Counted from the first letter of the stretch, positions 1-5,310 are shown. The stretch: 5,310 nt of DNA from Pseudobdellovibrionaceae bacterium (GCA_913776405.1 CAJYOV010000542.1:1-5310); one strand, 5' to 3'. Program-made: numbers and translations. The notes: generated by a model from the sequence alone, not told the origin.

Positions 1-668
1 CTCGTAAACGCCGTGCCGCGCGAGAGAATCACGTCACCTGAACGAAGACTGAATTTACCAATATCTTTATTCAGGAGAAACCACGGGGCTTCACCGCGAA
101 GGACCGGCGCTCGCTTCGATTTATTGAATTGCGGGAACCCAAGAGCGATCTCGCCCAAGAGGTCTTCAAGTATTCTCGAAGCGCGGAAGAGGTCCCTCGC
201 GGCTTCAATACACCCAGGCGTGACTTGCTTTTTCGCAGCCAATTCGCCGAGACGATGCCGAAGCTCGACTCGGGCGTCGAAAAGTTCTCGCACGTAATGA
301 GTCCCGTGAGCTGCGTAATTGCGACGCGCTTGGGAGCCGCGTGCGAAATCCTCAGGGGTGGCGTTCAAGAGTTTCTTATAGGTGTCTTTGAGTAGAAGCT
401 CGCAGCCGTCACCATTGAAATTTGGATCTTCGACCACAGCCATGAAGGACTCGATGTCGGAATCAAGATCGCGCTCCAGCGACGATTGCTCGGTCTTGAA
501 GAGTTCCGGTTTCGGCAGCACGCTGGCGTTCGCATGAACGACTGGCGCGCCTCCGAAAAGAGGCTCCATCTGAGCGGTCTGGATAGGAGCAGTCTTCAGC
601 GAGAGCGCAATGCCGACGCAAGCGCCGAGACCGAAAACCAATACACCCGAGGCTTGTTTTGAAAACAT
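1..668 (-). CDS. YiiX/NlpC-P60-like cysteine hydrolase, N-terminal part (cut by window edge)
   Basis: An open frame runs from an ATG at 668-666 to the left edge without a stop, giving 222 codons. The start is supported by a strong ribosome site (AAGGAGA, 9 nt spacing) just after the upstream gene. Residues 6-24 are hydrophobic and follow a short N-terminus with one Lys, so the protein is exported or anchored. An LGAC at 14-17 resembles a weak lipobox, but the hydrophobic run continues past the Cys, which favours an uncleaved anchor. Residues 55-180 are charged and probably helical. At 207-218 the sequence SLRSGDVILSRG resembles the opening strand of YiiX/YaeF-type permuted NlpC/P60 (C92 papain-like) domains, whose family members are thought to cleave amide or thioester bonds in the envelope. 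The catalytic Cys and His would lie beyond the edge, so the family call rests on this short motif alone. It is probably co-transcribed with the cyclic-nucleotide-binding gene upstream. Confidence 0.6.
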   Translation of the reverse strand, partial: MFSKQASGVLVFGLGACVGIALSLKTAPIQTAQMEPLFGGAPVVHANASVLPKPELFKTEQSSLERDLDSDIESFMAVVEDPNFNGDGCELLLKDTYKKLLNATPEDFARGSQARRNYAAHGTHYVRELFDARVELRHRLGELAAKKQVTPGCIEAARDLFRASRILEDLLGEIALGFPQFNKSKRAPVLRGEAPWFLLNKDIGKFSLRSGDVILSRGTAFT

Positions 669-677
669 GGCCCGCGA

Positions 678-684
678 TCTCCTT
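678..684 (-). promoter_or_regulatory. Ribosome binding site of the YiiX-like gene
   Basis: AAGGAGA on the minus strand lies 9 nt before the ATG at 668, inside the 23-bp gap after the cyclic-nucleotide-binding gene. It fixes the start of the edge-truncated gene and shows that this reading frame is translated. Confidence 0.75.
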
Positions 685-691
685 TTACTAC

Positions 692-1855
692 TTAAGCTGC
701 AACGGGAGTTAACTTCGTGCCGCACTCTGAGCAAAACTTCGCTTGAGCCTCGTAAGGATGTGCGCACGAAGGGCACTCGTGTTGCCCTGGTTTTTTCGGT
801 TTCGCATATTCAACGACGGGCTCGTTCGGATCGACAGAACCCTTTTCGTTCCAACGCTCCATCTCGCGCATCACGCGCCAGATTTTAACCGTACGCTCGA
901 ATTCTCGGAACTCGAATTGGAGAAAGACGCCCGTATCCGTCGACTGACGCTTGACGAAGAGTCCCTTGTTTTCAAGTAAAGTGAAGTGATCGCCGTTGAG
1001 TTGAAGACCCATTGAGTCTTTCACCTTTTCGACCACTTTAGAATAATCGAGACGAACAGCGCCGTTTCGATCGATGGGCTCACCCGTACCGACGTCGACG
1101 AGGCATTGCGTGATTTGGATCACTCGGTCGTCGGTCTTCAGAAGCTCGCCCTTACCGCCCTTGAAATAGTAATACTGATAAAACTCGAAGAACTGCTCAA
1201 CCATCGAGAGCGCATCTGCATTCTTGAAAACGAGAAAGCCAATTTCTTCGACGGCTTCAGGATCGTTTTCGTCTTTCACCCAGATGTAGTTTGCGACACC
1301 AAGCTTTACGAAGATATTCGCTGTCTGCTCGAGACGCTTTGGCGATTCTAAAAAGATCCGCTGCGCGTACTGCTTCATCGCCGGGAAGTTCGCTTTAATC
1401 GACCCATCTTTTTCTGTTTCGCTCTTCAAGCGAGCCGAATGATAGAGAGCGCCGAAGACTTTAGCAGCTTGGTCGGGAGGGCACGGCGTGTTGTCGCGCT
1501 CTAAACGAGCGGACTGCAATTCTTTAAAGACAACTTTCAATTTGTCAGACAAGCCCTTGGCTAGAAACCTAAAAAGTTGCGATGCGCCTTCAAGCTGAGC
1601 TTTCACAGCTTCAACGGGAAGTTCGATCACTTTCGTTTCGACAACACAGATGGCTGAGTGCGGATGCGTTGTTGCACCTGAGAGAGCGTGTTCACCGACG
1701 ATCTGTTGAGTGCCGACAATACAAAGTTCGATCGTTTGTTTTTGGCGGGCCAGATTCAAACTCACCGACCCCGACTGAACGAGGTAAACCGTCGTGACCT
1801 TTTCGCCTTCGCGATAGAGGGCCTCACCTTTTTTGAAAACCTTGATCGTACTCAT
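692..1855 (-). CDS. Cyclic-nucleotide-binding-domain protein with C-terminal zinc ribbon
   Basis: This 387-residue cytoplasmic protein has three visible parts. Residues 5-110 form a CRP-like cyclic-nucleotide-binding beta roll: FKKGEALYREGE, then VYLVQSGSVSL, then a phosphate-binding-cassette-like segment with G54-E55 and S67-A68. The cassette arginine (Arg82 in E. coli CRP, before Ser-Ala) is His66 here, so classical cAMP binding is doubtful and the domain may bind another ligand or none. Residues about 125-335 have no family I recognise; segments 170-193 and 270-303 could be winged-helix-like, but this is a guess. Residues 361-378 form a zinc ribbon, CPSC-x10-CSEC, close to the C-terminus. 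The ATG at 1855 has an AAAGAGG ribosome site 7 nt upstream. The gene runs divergently from the GST and leads into the YiiX-like gene 23 bp downstream. A regulatory or scaffolding role is likely; the target is unknown. Confidence 0.85.
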   Translation of the reverse strand: MSTIKVFKKGEALYREGEKVTTVYLVQSGSVSLNLARQKQTIELCIVGTQQIVGEHALSGATTHPHSAICVVETKVIELPVEAVKAQLEGASQLFRFLAKGLSDKLKVVFKELQSARLERDNTPCPPDQAAKVFGALYHSARLKSETEKDGSIKANFPAMKQYAQRIFLESPKRLEQTANIFVKLGVANYIWVKDENDPEAVEEIGFLVFKNADALSMVEQFFEFYQYYYFKGGKGELLKTDDRVIQITQCLVDVGTGEPIDRNGAVRLDYSKVVEKVKDSMGLQLNGDHFTLLENKGLFVKRQSTDTGVFLQFEFREFERTVKIWRVMREMERWNEKGSVDPNEPVVEYAKPKKPGQHECPSCAHPYEAQAKFCSECGTKLTPVAA

Positions 1856-1862
1856 GATTTTG

Positions 1863-1869
1863 CCTCTTT
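1863..1869 (-). promoter_or_regulatory. Ribosome binding site of the cyclic-nucleotide-binding gene
   Basis: AAAGAGG on the minus strand sits 7 nt before the ATG at 1855. It supports that start, which also begins the beta-roll domain at the expected place. Confidence 0.6.
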
Positions 1870-1936
1870 GACTCTGCCGTTCTCCTCATCGACTCTGATG
1901 ACATTCAACTTGACCTTCGGTCTCTAAACGAACCGC

Positions 1937-1946
1937 AGGAGAAGGA
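1937..1946 (+). promoter_or_regulatory. Ribosome binding site of the GST gene
   Basis: AGGAGAAGGA holds two overlapping purine-rich cores, the second ending 11 nt before the ATG at 1958. It supports that start, which also places the N-terminal thioredoxin-fold strand correctly. Confidence 0.65.
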
Positions 1947-1957
1947 CTAACTGGACC

Positions 1958-2563
1958 ATGGACTTGTATACATTTGGGACACCAAACGGTCAGAAAATTC
2001 CGATCATGCTCGAAGAGCTTGGAGTGCCGTACAACGTAAAGAAAATCGACATTTCAAAAGGCGAACAGAAAACGCCTGAATTTTTGAAGATCAACCCGAA
2101 CGGTAAAATTCCGGCGCTAGTCGACGACGGCGTCGCGATCTTTGAGAGCGTTGCGATTCTGATTTATCTCGCGGAGAAATATAAGAAGTTCTTACCGGCG
2201 AGCGGGCCAGAACGCTATGCGGTTCTAGAGTGGTCGCTGTTTCAGGCGGCAGGCCTCGGGCCGATGCTTGGCCAATTCGGGCACTTCAAGGTTTTCGCGA
2301 AAGAAAAGATCCCTTATGCGATCGAGCGCTACCAAACCGAAGCTCACCGTCTCTTCGACGTTTTGGAGACGCAGCTTGCGAAGAACAAATTTATCGCGGG
2401 CGAAACCTACACGATCGCAGATATCACGACTTACCCATGGATGCGTGGATTCGAGATGTTCTACAAAGAATCGATCGATGAAACGAAATATCCGTCAATC
2501 AAGCGCTGGATGAAAGAGGTCGGTGACCGACCTGCCGTTCAACGTGCTCTTAGAGCTGTTTGA
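1958..2563 (+). CDS. Glutathione S-transferase, YfcG-like (Nu class)
   Basis: This 201-residue cytoplasmic protein is a full-length GST. The N-terminal thioredoxin-like domain (about 1-77) opens with DLYTFGTPNGQKI; T8 and N10 correspond to the Thr and Asn used instead of Cys, Ser or Tyr in E. coli YfcG. NGKIPAL at 48-54 carries the cis-Pro (P52), and E63-S64 is the glutathione-binding pair. The helical C-terminal domain has GLGPMLGQFGHF (99-110) and IPYAIERYQTEAHRL (118-132), both very close to YfcG as I remember it, and the N-capping box TIAD at 152-155. YfcG relatives bind two glutathiones and reduce disulfides rather than conjugating xenobiotics, so glutathione-dependent disulfide reduction is the best guess. 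The gene appears monocistronic, and its last 14 bp overlap the end of the convergent lipoprotein gene. The family is certain; the exact substrate is not. Confidence 0.93.
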   Translation: MDLYTFGTPNGQKIPIMLEELGVPYNVKKIDISKGEQKTPEFLKINPNGKIPALVDDGVAIFESVAILIYLAEKYKKFLPASGPERYAVLEWSLFQAAGLGPMLGQFGHFKVFAKEKIPYAIERYQTEAHRLFDVLETQLAKNKFIAGETYTIADITTYPWMRGFEMFYKESIDETKYPSIKRWMKEVGDRPAVQRALRAV

Positions 2564-3062
2564 ATGAGAACGTGAAACGCGTCGGTTGCGATTCGATCCG
2601 AATCCAGCGATCGCGCGTTTCATGAACGTAAGCTTGAGAGGCTCCCGCGCCCGCAAGTTTCGTGAAAAACTCTTGCGCCTCTGCGCCTTCGATGACCACT
2701 TCGGCCGAACGCGAGCCGCCGTCAACGCGAGCGCGCGCAGACGCCTTCACAACGATATTACAAACGACGCCATTGCCTTTTGTTCCGCACGTGAGGCTAA
2801 AATCTTTCGTTTCTGTTTTGATGACCTTCGCGTAGCCGCCTGAGGTTTGAACGGGCTCCATCGCCATCGAATCGTAAAGCTCTTGCGGTTGTGGGTCTGC
2901 ACTGCCGGAAGCAGAGAACCCTTCCATGATGAGAATCGCCGTGCCGCTAATGAAGATGGGTCTTGTCACGGCCTCAGCGCGCGATGGAGTAAAAAGGCTG
3001 CAAGCCGCGACGCTCAAGAAGAGCTGAAACGCGATAAGTCCAAATTTCAAGTTTTGCGTCAC
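2550..3062 (-). CDS. Small exported protein or lipoprotein of unknown function
   Basis: This 170-residue protein starts at a GTG (3062), not ATG. AAGGAG 8 nt upstream and an immediate signal peptide both support it. The signal has a Lys at 6, a hydrophobic core at 7-20, then VAAC at 18-21, which matches a lipobox with C21 as the lipidated residue. An alternative signal peptidase I site follows AEA at 29-31, so lipoprotein versus soluble periplasmic protein is unresolved. The mature part looks beta-rich, with alternating hydrophobic residues at 76-107 and 121-127 and a possible disulfide pair, C92 and C101. I recognise no domain. It lies 33 bp downstream of the lipid kinase on the same strand and is probably co-transcribed, which hints at an envelope role but does not prove one. 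Its 3' end overlaps the GST stop by 14 bp. Confidence 0.8.
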   Translation of the reverse strand: MTQNLKFGLIAFQLFLSVAACSLFTPSRAEAVTRPIFISGTAILIMEGFSASGSADPQPQELYDSMAMEPVQTSGGYAKVIKTETKDFSLTCGTKGNGVVCNIVVKASARARVDGGSRSAEVVIEGAEAQEFFTKLAGAGASQAYVHETRDRWIRIESQPTRFTFSFKQL

Positions 3063-3070
3063 GACAAAGG

Positions 3071-3076
3071 CTCCTT
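3071..3076 (-). promoter_or_regulatory. Ribosome binding site that decides a GTG start
   Basis: AAGGAG on the minus strand lies 8 nt before the GTG at 3062. The next in-frame Met is residue 46, beyond the signal peptide, so this site settles the unusual start codon of the small exported protein. Confidence 0.75.
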
Positions 3077-3676
3077 GTGAAATCAGGTCGCCCGATTAAG
3101 CGAGGGCAACGTCTGATTTAACCTCGAGCTTTTGCAAGAGCGCACTTTCTTTTAATTCGGGCTCGACAATTTCTCTCGCAATTACGCGAAGAGCCGAACG
3201 GTGGACTTTGAATCTCGCCGGCGTGCGGGTCAGAATTTCGCCATCTGTGTCGATATCGCGTGGCTTCGACGTCTCAATGACGATCTCCGACCCGCTCAAA
3301 CGCACGAAGCCGTCGCGCTTTTTCGACGTTCCGAGAACAAGCTTCAGCATATGACCGATGCCGTGCCAGAGCGTGCGTGACTCGAGGCTGATCAAATCGA
3401 GCTTCGCATCATTGATCGTCGCTTCTGGCGCGATCGTGATGCCGTTTCCGAAGTAGCGGCCATTACAGATCGTGAGTTGATGAGTACGAACTTTCTTTTG
3501 CTTGCCATCGCACGTGATCCAAACGCGATGAGCGCGAGAATTCTTCCACGTCTTGAAGGCCGTCACGATGTACGCAATCACACCCCAACGTTTCTTAAAT
3601 TCTTTCGGAACCGTTTGATTAACTTCTGTGCTGAGGCCCAACCCCGCGACATTTAAGAAGTAGAAACCATTGACCT

Positions 3677-3682
3677 CTCCAC
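3677..3682 (-). other. Frameshift site in the lipid kinase
   Basis: On the minus strand the kinase reads GTG then GAG in the first frame, while the conserved continuation begins with GGA at 3680-3678. A GTGGGAGAG would keep the frame; the sequence has GTGGAGAG. This points to loss of one G from a short G run (CC on the plus strand at 3679-3680, expected CCC). Confidence 0.8.
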
Positions 3683-4018
3683 GTCGACTCGCGTTTCGTG
3701 CCCGCCAATCAACACATCGCACGCGCTTTCAATGCTGTTTTCAATTCCGAGGTTCCGAGCGAAGTTATTCGCCGTTCCGAGAGGCAGAACTCCGAGAGGC
3801 AAATCCGCCTTCATCACACCTTCGATGGCTGAACGGACACTGCCGTCGCCACCACCGACCACAACAAGATCGATTTGGGATGCGTATTGTTCGATAAGCG
3901 TGGAGAATTCGTTAGGAGATTCAAACTTCGGCACCATGACCTTAAACCCACGCCGAGTTAAGTTCTCCTGAGCGCACTCGAGAGCCTCAGCCCCTTGTCT
4001 TGACTTGGGATTAATCAG

Positions 4019-4036
4019 AAGGAGCGCTGAAAGGGA
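4019..4036 (+). promoter_or_regulatory. Candidate ribosome binding sites of the metallophosphoesterase
   Basis: Two candidates precede the ATG at 4040: AAGGAG at 4019-4024 (15 nt spacing, long) and AAAGGGA at 4030-4036 (3 nt spacing, short). Neither is ideal. The start is kept because the DxH metal motif begins at residue 9 and the next Met (residue 19) would remove it. Confidence 0.4.
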
Positions 4037-4039
4037 CTT

Positions 4040-4840
4040 ATGCGGCGTTTGGTTCATCTCTCAGATCTCCACTTTGGGCGAACGGACAAGGGCATGTCAG
4101 AGGCGATTCTCGATGATGTAATCGAGCAAAAGCCCGACTACGCGCTCATCTCCGGTGACTTCACTCAACGCGCACGCGCTTCGCAATTTGAAGAGGCTGC
4201 AGCATTCTTGAAGCGACTTCCTTGCCCCTTCATCGCGATTCCCGGCAATCACGACATACCTCTTTATCACTGGCCGCTCAGATTCCTTCAACCGCTTCGT
4301 GGGTATCGCCGCCACATCAACACAGACCCCGACCCCATTCTTGTCGATTCGGAAATATGTGTGGTCGGATTGAACACTGTGACGAGATGGCGCTGGAAAG
4401 AGGGCCGGGTGCGCTCCTCGCAGATCAAGTCCACACGGAAGACTTGGCTCTCGAACGCCGATCGCTTGCGAATCCTGATGATGCACCATCCGCCAAGCGA
4501 AGGGTTCATGAAGCTGTCGAAAATTCTCGGCGAGAAACCGGATCTGATTCTTTCAGGGCATTTGCATCAAGGGGGTGCAACGCTTCACCCAGATGGCCCC
4601 CTCTTGATTGCTGCAGGCACTGCGATCTCGAACCGACTCCGCGGCGGGCAAGCAAACGCCTATAACGTGATCGAAGTGCTTTCGAGTCATCCCCATGCCG
4701 TGAAAGTTGAAACGCGTGCTTGGAATAAAAAAAGCTTTGAGTCGATCGCGGCTCAAAGCTTTGAAGGTGTCGACGGGAAATGGAAGTTAACGAGCGGTCC
4801 AGCCGCCGTCCATATTGAAGTTAGCTCCGGTCACAGTTGA
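4040..4840 (+). CDS. Calcineurin-like metallophosphoesterase (CpdA/Icc-like fold)
   Basis: This 266-residue protein has all the metal-binding motifs of the calcineurin-like phosphoesterases in order: D9-x-H11 (SDLHFG), GD at 39-40 followed by FTQRA, GNHD at 69-72, HH at 149-150 before PP, and GHLH at 173-176. A dinuclear metal site hydrolysing phosphomono- or diesters is therefore expected, in the cytoplasm since no signal peptide is present. The segments SGDFTQRARASQF and HDIPLYHWPLRFLQPL resemble a subfamily that I recall often lying beside lipid kinases of the YegS/BmrU type, as here. A lipid-phosphate substrate is thus plausible, with cAMP (CpdA-like) as the alternative. The start overlaps the divergent kinase by 18 bp. 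The last 17 codons and the stop are antisense to the end of the dehydrogenase gene, in exact codon register. Codons 230-241 also carry the dehydrogenase terminator on the opposite strand. Confidence 0.9.
   Translation: MRRLVHLSDLHFGRTDKGMSEAILDDVIEQKPDYALISGDFTQRARASQFEEAAAFLKRLPCPFIAIPGNHDIPLYHWPLRFLQPLRGYRRHINTDPDPILVDSEICVVGLNTVTRWRWKEGRVRSSQIKSTRKTWLSNADRLRILMMHHPPSEGFMKLSKILGEKPDLILSGHLHQGGATLHPDGPLLIAAGTAISNRLRGGQANAYNVIEVLSSHPHAVKVETRAWNKKSFESIAAQSFEGVDGKWKLTSGPAAVHIEVSSGHS
4067..4070 (-). promoter_or_regulatory. Ribosome binding site of the lipid kinase
   Basis: GGAG on the minus strand lies 9 nt before the kinase ATG at 4057. It falls within early codons of the metallophosphoesterase, so the initiation signals of the two divergent genes interleave. 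Confidence 0.55.
4727..4762 (-). terminator. Rho-independent terminator of the 3-hydroxybutyrate dehydrogenase gene
   Basis: AAAGCTTTGAG at 4731-4741 and CTCAAAGCTTT at 4752-4762 form a perfect 11-bp inverted repeat; a G-T and a C-G pair can extend it to 13 bp with a 6-nt loop. Read on the minus strand, the hairpin runs into seven Ts (complement of the A run at 4727-4733) and begins 24 nt after the dehydrogenase stop, the expected position. On the plus strand no T run follows, so it should act in one direction only. It lies wholly inside the metallophosphoesterase coding sequence. Confidence 0.85.
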
Positions 4841-5310
4841 ACCTGCGTCTGAGCACAAGAAGACCGCAAGAGCGCCGAGCTGTTCGACTTCGATAAACTC
4901 TTTCTTCGGTTGCGCAGCTAAAATCACTTCGCGAATCACGCGATCACGAGGAATTTTATTTGCTTCCGCTTGTTGATCAATCTGGTTTTCGACAAGTGGC
5001 GTGCGAACGTAACCCGGGCAAATTGCGTTGCACGTGATTTTCGTGTCTGCGAGTTCAAGCGCGACTGTTTTCGTTAAACCGAGAACGCCGTGTTTCGCTG
5101 CGACGTACGCCGACTTAAACGGTGATGCGACGACGCCATGAACCGACGCAAGGTTGATCACGCGGCCCCATCCTTTTTGTTTCATCTTTGGAAGCGCAGC
5201 TTTGATTGCGTGAAAGTTCGAGGTGAGATTGATTGCAAGAATGGCGTCCCACTTTTCTTCTGGGAATTCATCTACGGGCGAAACGTGCTGAATGCCTGCG
5301 TTGTTGATCA
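4787..5310 (-). CDS. bdhA: 3-hydroxybutyrate dehydrogenase (SDR family), C-terminal part (start beyond window)
   Basis: The frame is open from the right edge, and 173 codons are visible of the usual 255-260. The first residues, INNAGIQHVSPV, are the SDR NNAG motif in the form typical of D-3-hydroxybutyrate dehydrogenase. In visible numbering the catalytic set is N27, S55, Y68 and K72 (Y-x-A-A-K). Residues matching the substrate-carboxylate ligands I recall from the Pseudomonas enzyme (Gln94, His144, Lys152, Gln196) are Q7, H57, K65 and Q109, all kept at the same spacing. The end, TGANFNMDGGWTAR, is the family's usual C-terminus. The enzyme interconverts 3-hydroxybutyrate and acetoacetate with NAD in the cytoplasm, linking ketone-body or polyhydroxybutyrate use to acetyl-CoA. 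A Met in the visible part (5185) is internal, not the start. The 3' end overlaps the phosphoesterase by 54 bp, and a strong terminator follows. Confidence 0.92.
   Translation of the reverse strand, partial: INNAGIQHVSPVDEFPEEKWDAILAINLTSNFHAIKAALPKMKQKGWGRVINLASVHGVVASPFKSAYVAAKHGVLGLTKTVALELADTKITCNAICPGYVRTPLVENQIDQQAEANKIPRDRVIREVILAAQPKKEFIEVEQLGALAVFLCSDAGSTVTGANFNMDGGWTAR

Larger units (their letters stand above)
1856..1957. promoter_or_regulatory. Divergent intergenic region (promoters expected, not resolved)
   Basis: These 102 bp separate the divergent cyclic-nucleotide-binding and GST genes, so promoters for both should lie here. TTGACC at 1910-1915 and TTGACT at 1868-1873 resemble -35 boxes on the plus strand, but neither has a good -10 box at 16-18 bp spacing. 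A short palindrome, GACC-TTC-GGTC, spans 1912-1922 and could be an operator half-site or chance. The promoter role is inferred from gene orientation only. Confidence 0.4.
3096..4057 (-). pseudogene. Diacylglycerol/lipid kinase (BmrU/YegS/DgkB family), interrupted by a one-base frameshift
   Basis: Two overlapping frames together encode one lipid kinase. The first (ATG at 4057 to a stop near 3653, 134 codons) carries the nucleotide-binding half: NPKSRQG at 16-22, GGGDGS at 68-73 and LPLGTANNFAR at 91-101. Homology leaves it after V126, at 3680. The second frame, read from 3680 to the stop at 3096, supplies GEVNGFYFLNVAGLGLS, ICNGRYFGNGITIAPEA and DTDGEILTRTPARF, all typical of the C-terminal half. 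One extra G between 3679 and 3680 would restore a 320-residue protein, normal for the family. The enzymes phosphorylate diacylglycerol or similar lipids with ATP at the inner membrane face. No slippery heptamer is visible, so a real mutation or a sequencing error is more likely than programmed frameshifting. GGAG lies 9 nt before the ATG. The gene overlaps the metallophosphoesterase start by 18 bp and precedes the small exported protein. Confidence 0.88.

Noticed and set aside
13..395. Plus-strand open frames opposite the YiiX-like gene
   Set aside because: Arg- and Ser-rich translations with no ribosome site or motif. The minus strand has a long open frame with a good ribosome site and a recognisable signal and domain start.
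1912..1922. Palindrome GACC-TTC-GGTC between the divergent genes as an operator
   Set aside because: Only 4 bp per arm, with no second copy in the region; chance is as likely.
1910..1933. TTGACC at 1910-1915 as a -35 box for the GST gene
   Set aside because: No -10-like hexamer occurs at 16-18 bp; the nearest AT-rich stretch, TAAACG at 1925, is only 9 bp away.
3095..3115. GCCC/GGGC repeat after the lipid kinase stop as a terminator
   Set aside because: Only a 4-bp stem with a 10-nt loop and no T run, and the next gene follows at once with its own ribosome site.
3677..3690. Programmed -1 frameshifting in the lipid kinase
   Set aside because: The junction reads GAC GTG GAG AGG, with no X-XXY-YYZ slippery heptamer. 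I found no convincing stimulatory hairpin by eye.
4000..4017. TTGACT followed by TTAATC as a promoter for the metallophosphoesterase
   Set aside because: The spacing is only 5 bp, far too short for a sigma-70 promoter.
4097..4489. 130-codon minus-strand open frame inside the metallophosphoesterase
   Set aside because: It is antisense to all the conserved metal-binding motifs and its translation resembles no protein family; a shadow frame.
4222..4665. 147-codon plus-strand open frame inside the metallophosphoesterase
   Set aside because: Same strand but different frame from a well-supported enzyme, with low-complexity Arg/Pro/Ser-rich translation; a shadow frame.

Overview
This is a compact bacterial window of roughly 50% GC. 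Seven protein-coding loci cover almost all of it: five look intact, or intact as far as they can be seen, one is cut by the left edge and one by the right edge, and one of the interior genes carries a frameshift. Gene style and protein families (a cyclic-nucleotide-binding/zinc-ribbon protein next to an exported YiiX/NlpC-P60-like protein, plus a 3-hydroxybutyrate dehydrogenase) would fit a deltaproteobacterial-type or Bdellovibrio-like predator. That taxonomic guess is an inference from memory and is weak. There are no RNA genes, CRISPR arrays, insertion sequences or long repeats, and no stretch over 300 bases without a gene.

Layout, left to right. (1) Minus strand, 1-668: N-terminal 222 codons of a membrane-anchored or exported protein that enters a YiiX/NlpC-P60-like cysteine-hydrolase domain just before the edge. 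(2) Minus, 692-1855: a cyclic-nucleotide-binding protein with a C-terminal zinc ribbon, 23 bp upstream of (1) and probably in its operon. (3) A 102-bp divergent intergenic region. (4) Plus, 1958-2563: a YfcG-like (Nu-class) glutathione S-transferase. (5) Minus, 2550-3062: a small exported protein or lipoprotein of unknown function, overlapping the GST tail to tail by 14 bp. (6) Minus, 3096-4057: a BmrU/YegS-type diacylglycerol/lipid kinase interrupted by a single-base frameshift near 3680. It lies 33 bp upstream of (5). (7) Plus, 4040-4840: a metallophosphoesterase whose start overlaps the kinase start head to head by 18 bp. (8) Minus, 4787-5310: the C-terminal two thirds of a 3-hydroxybutyrate dehydrogenase, overlapping the phosphoesterase tail to tail by 54 bp. 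Its rho-independent terminator lies inside the phosphoesterase coding sequence.

The most coherent functional unit is the divergent lipid kinase/metallophosphoesterase pair, which may act on related phosphorylated lipid substrates. The GST and the dehydrogenase look like ordinary redox and carbon metabolism genes. I see no clear new multi-gene system. The points most worth a second look are the kinase frameshift, the terminator that doubles as conserved coding sequence, the head-to-head overlap, and the nucleotide-binding protein that lacks the usual phosphate-binding arginine.
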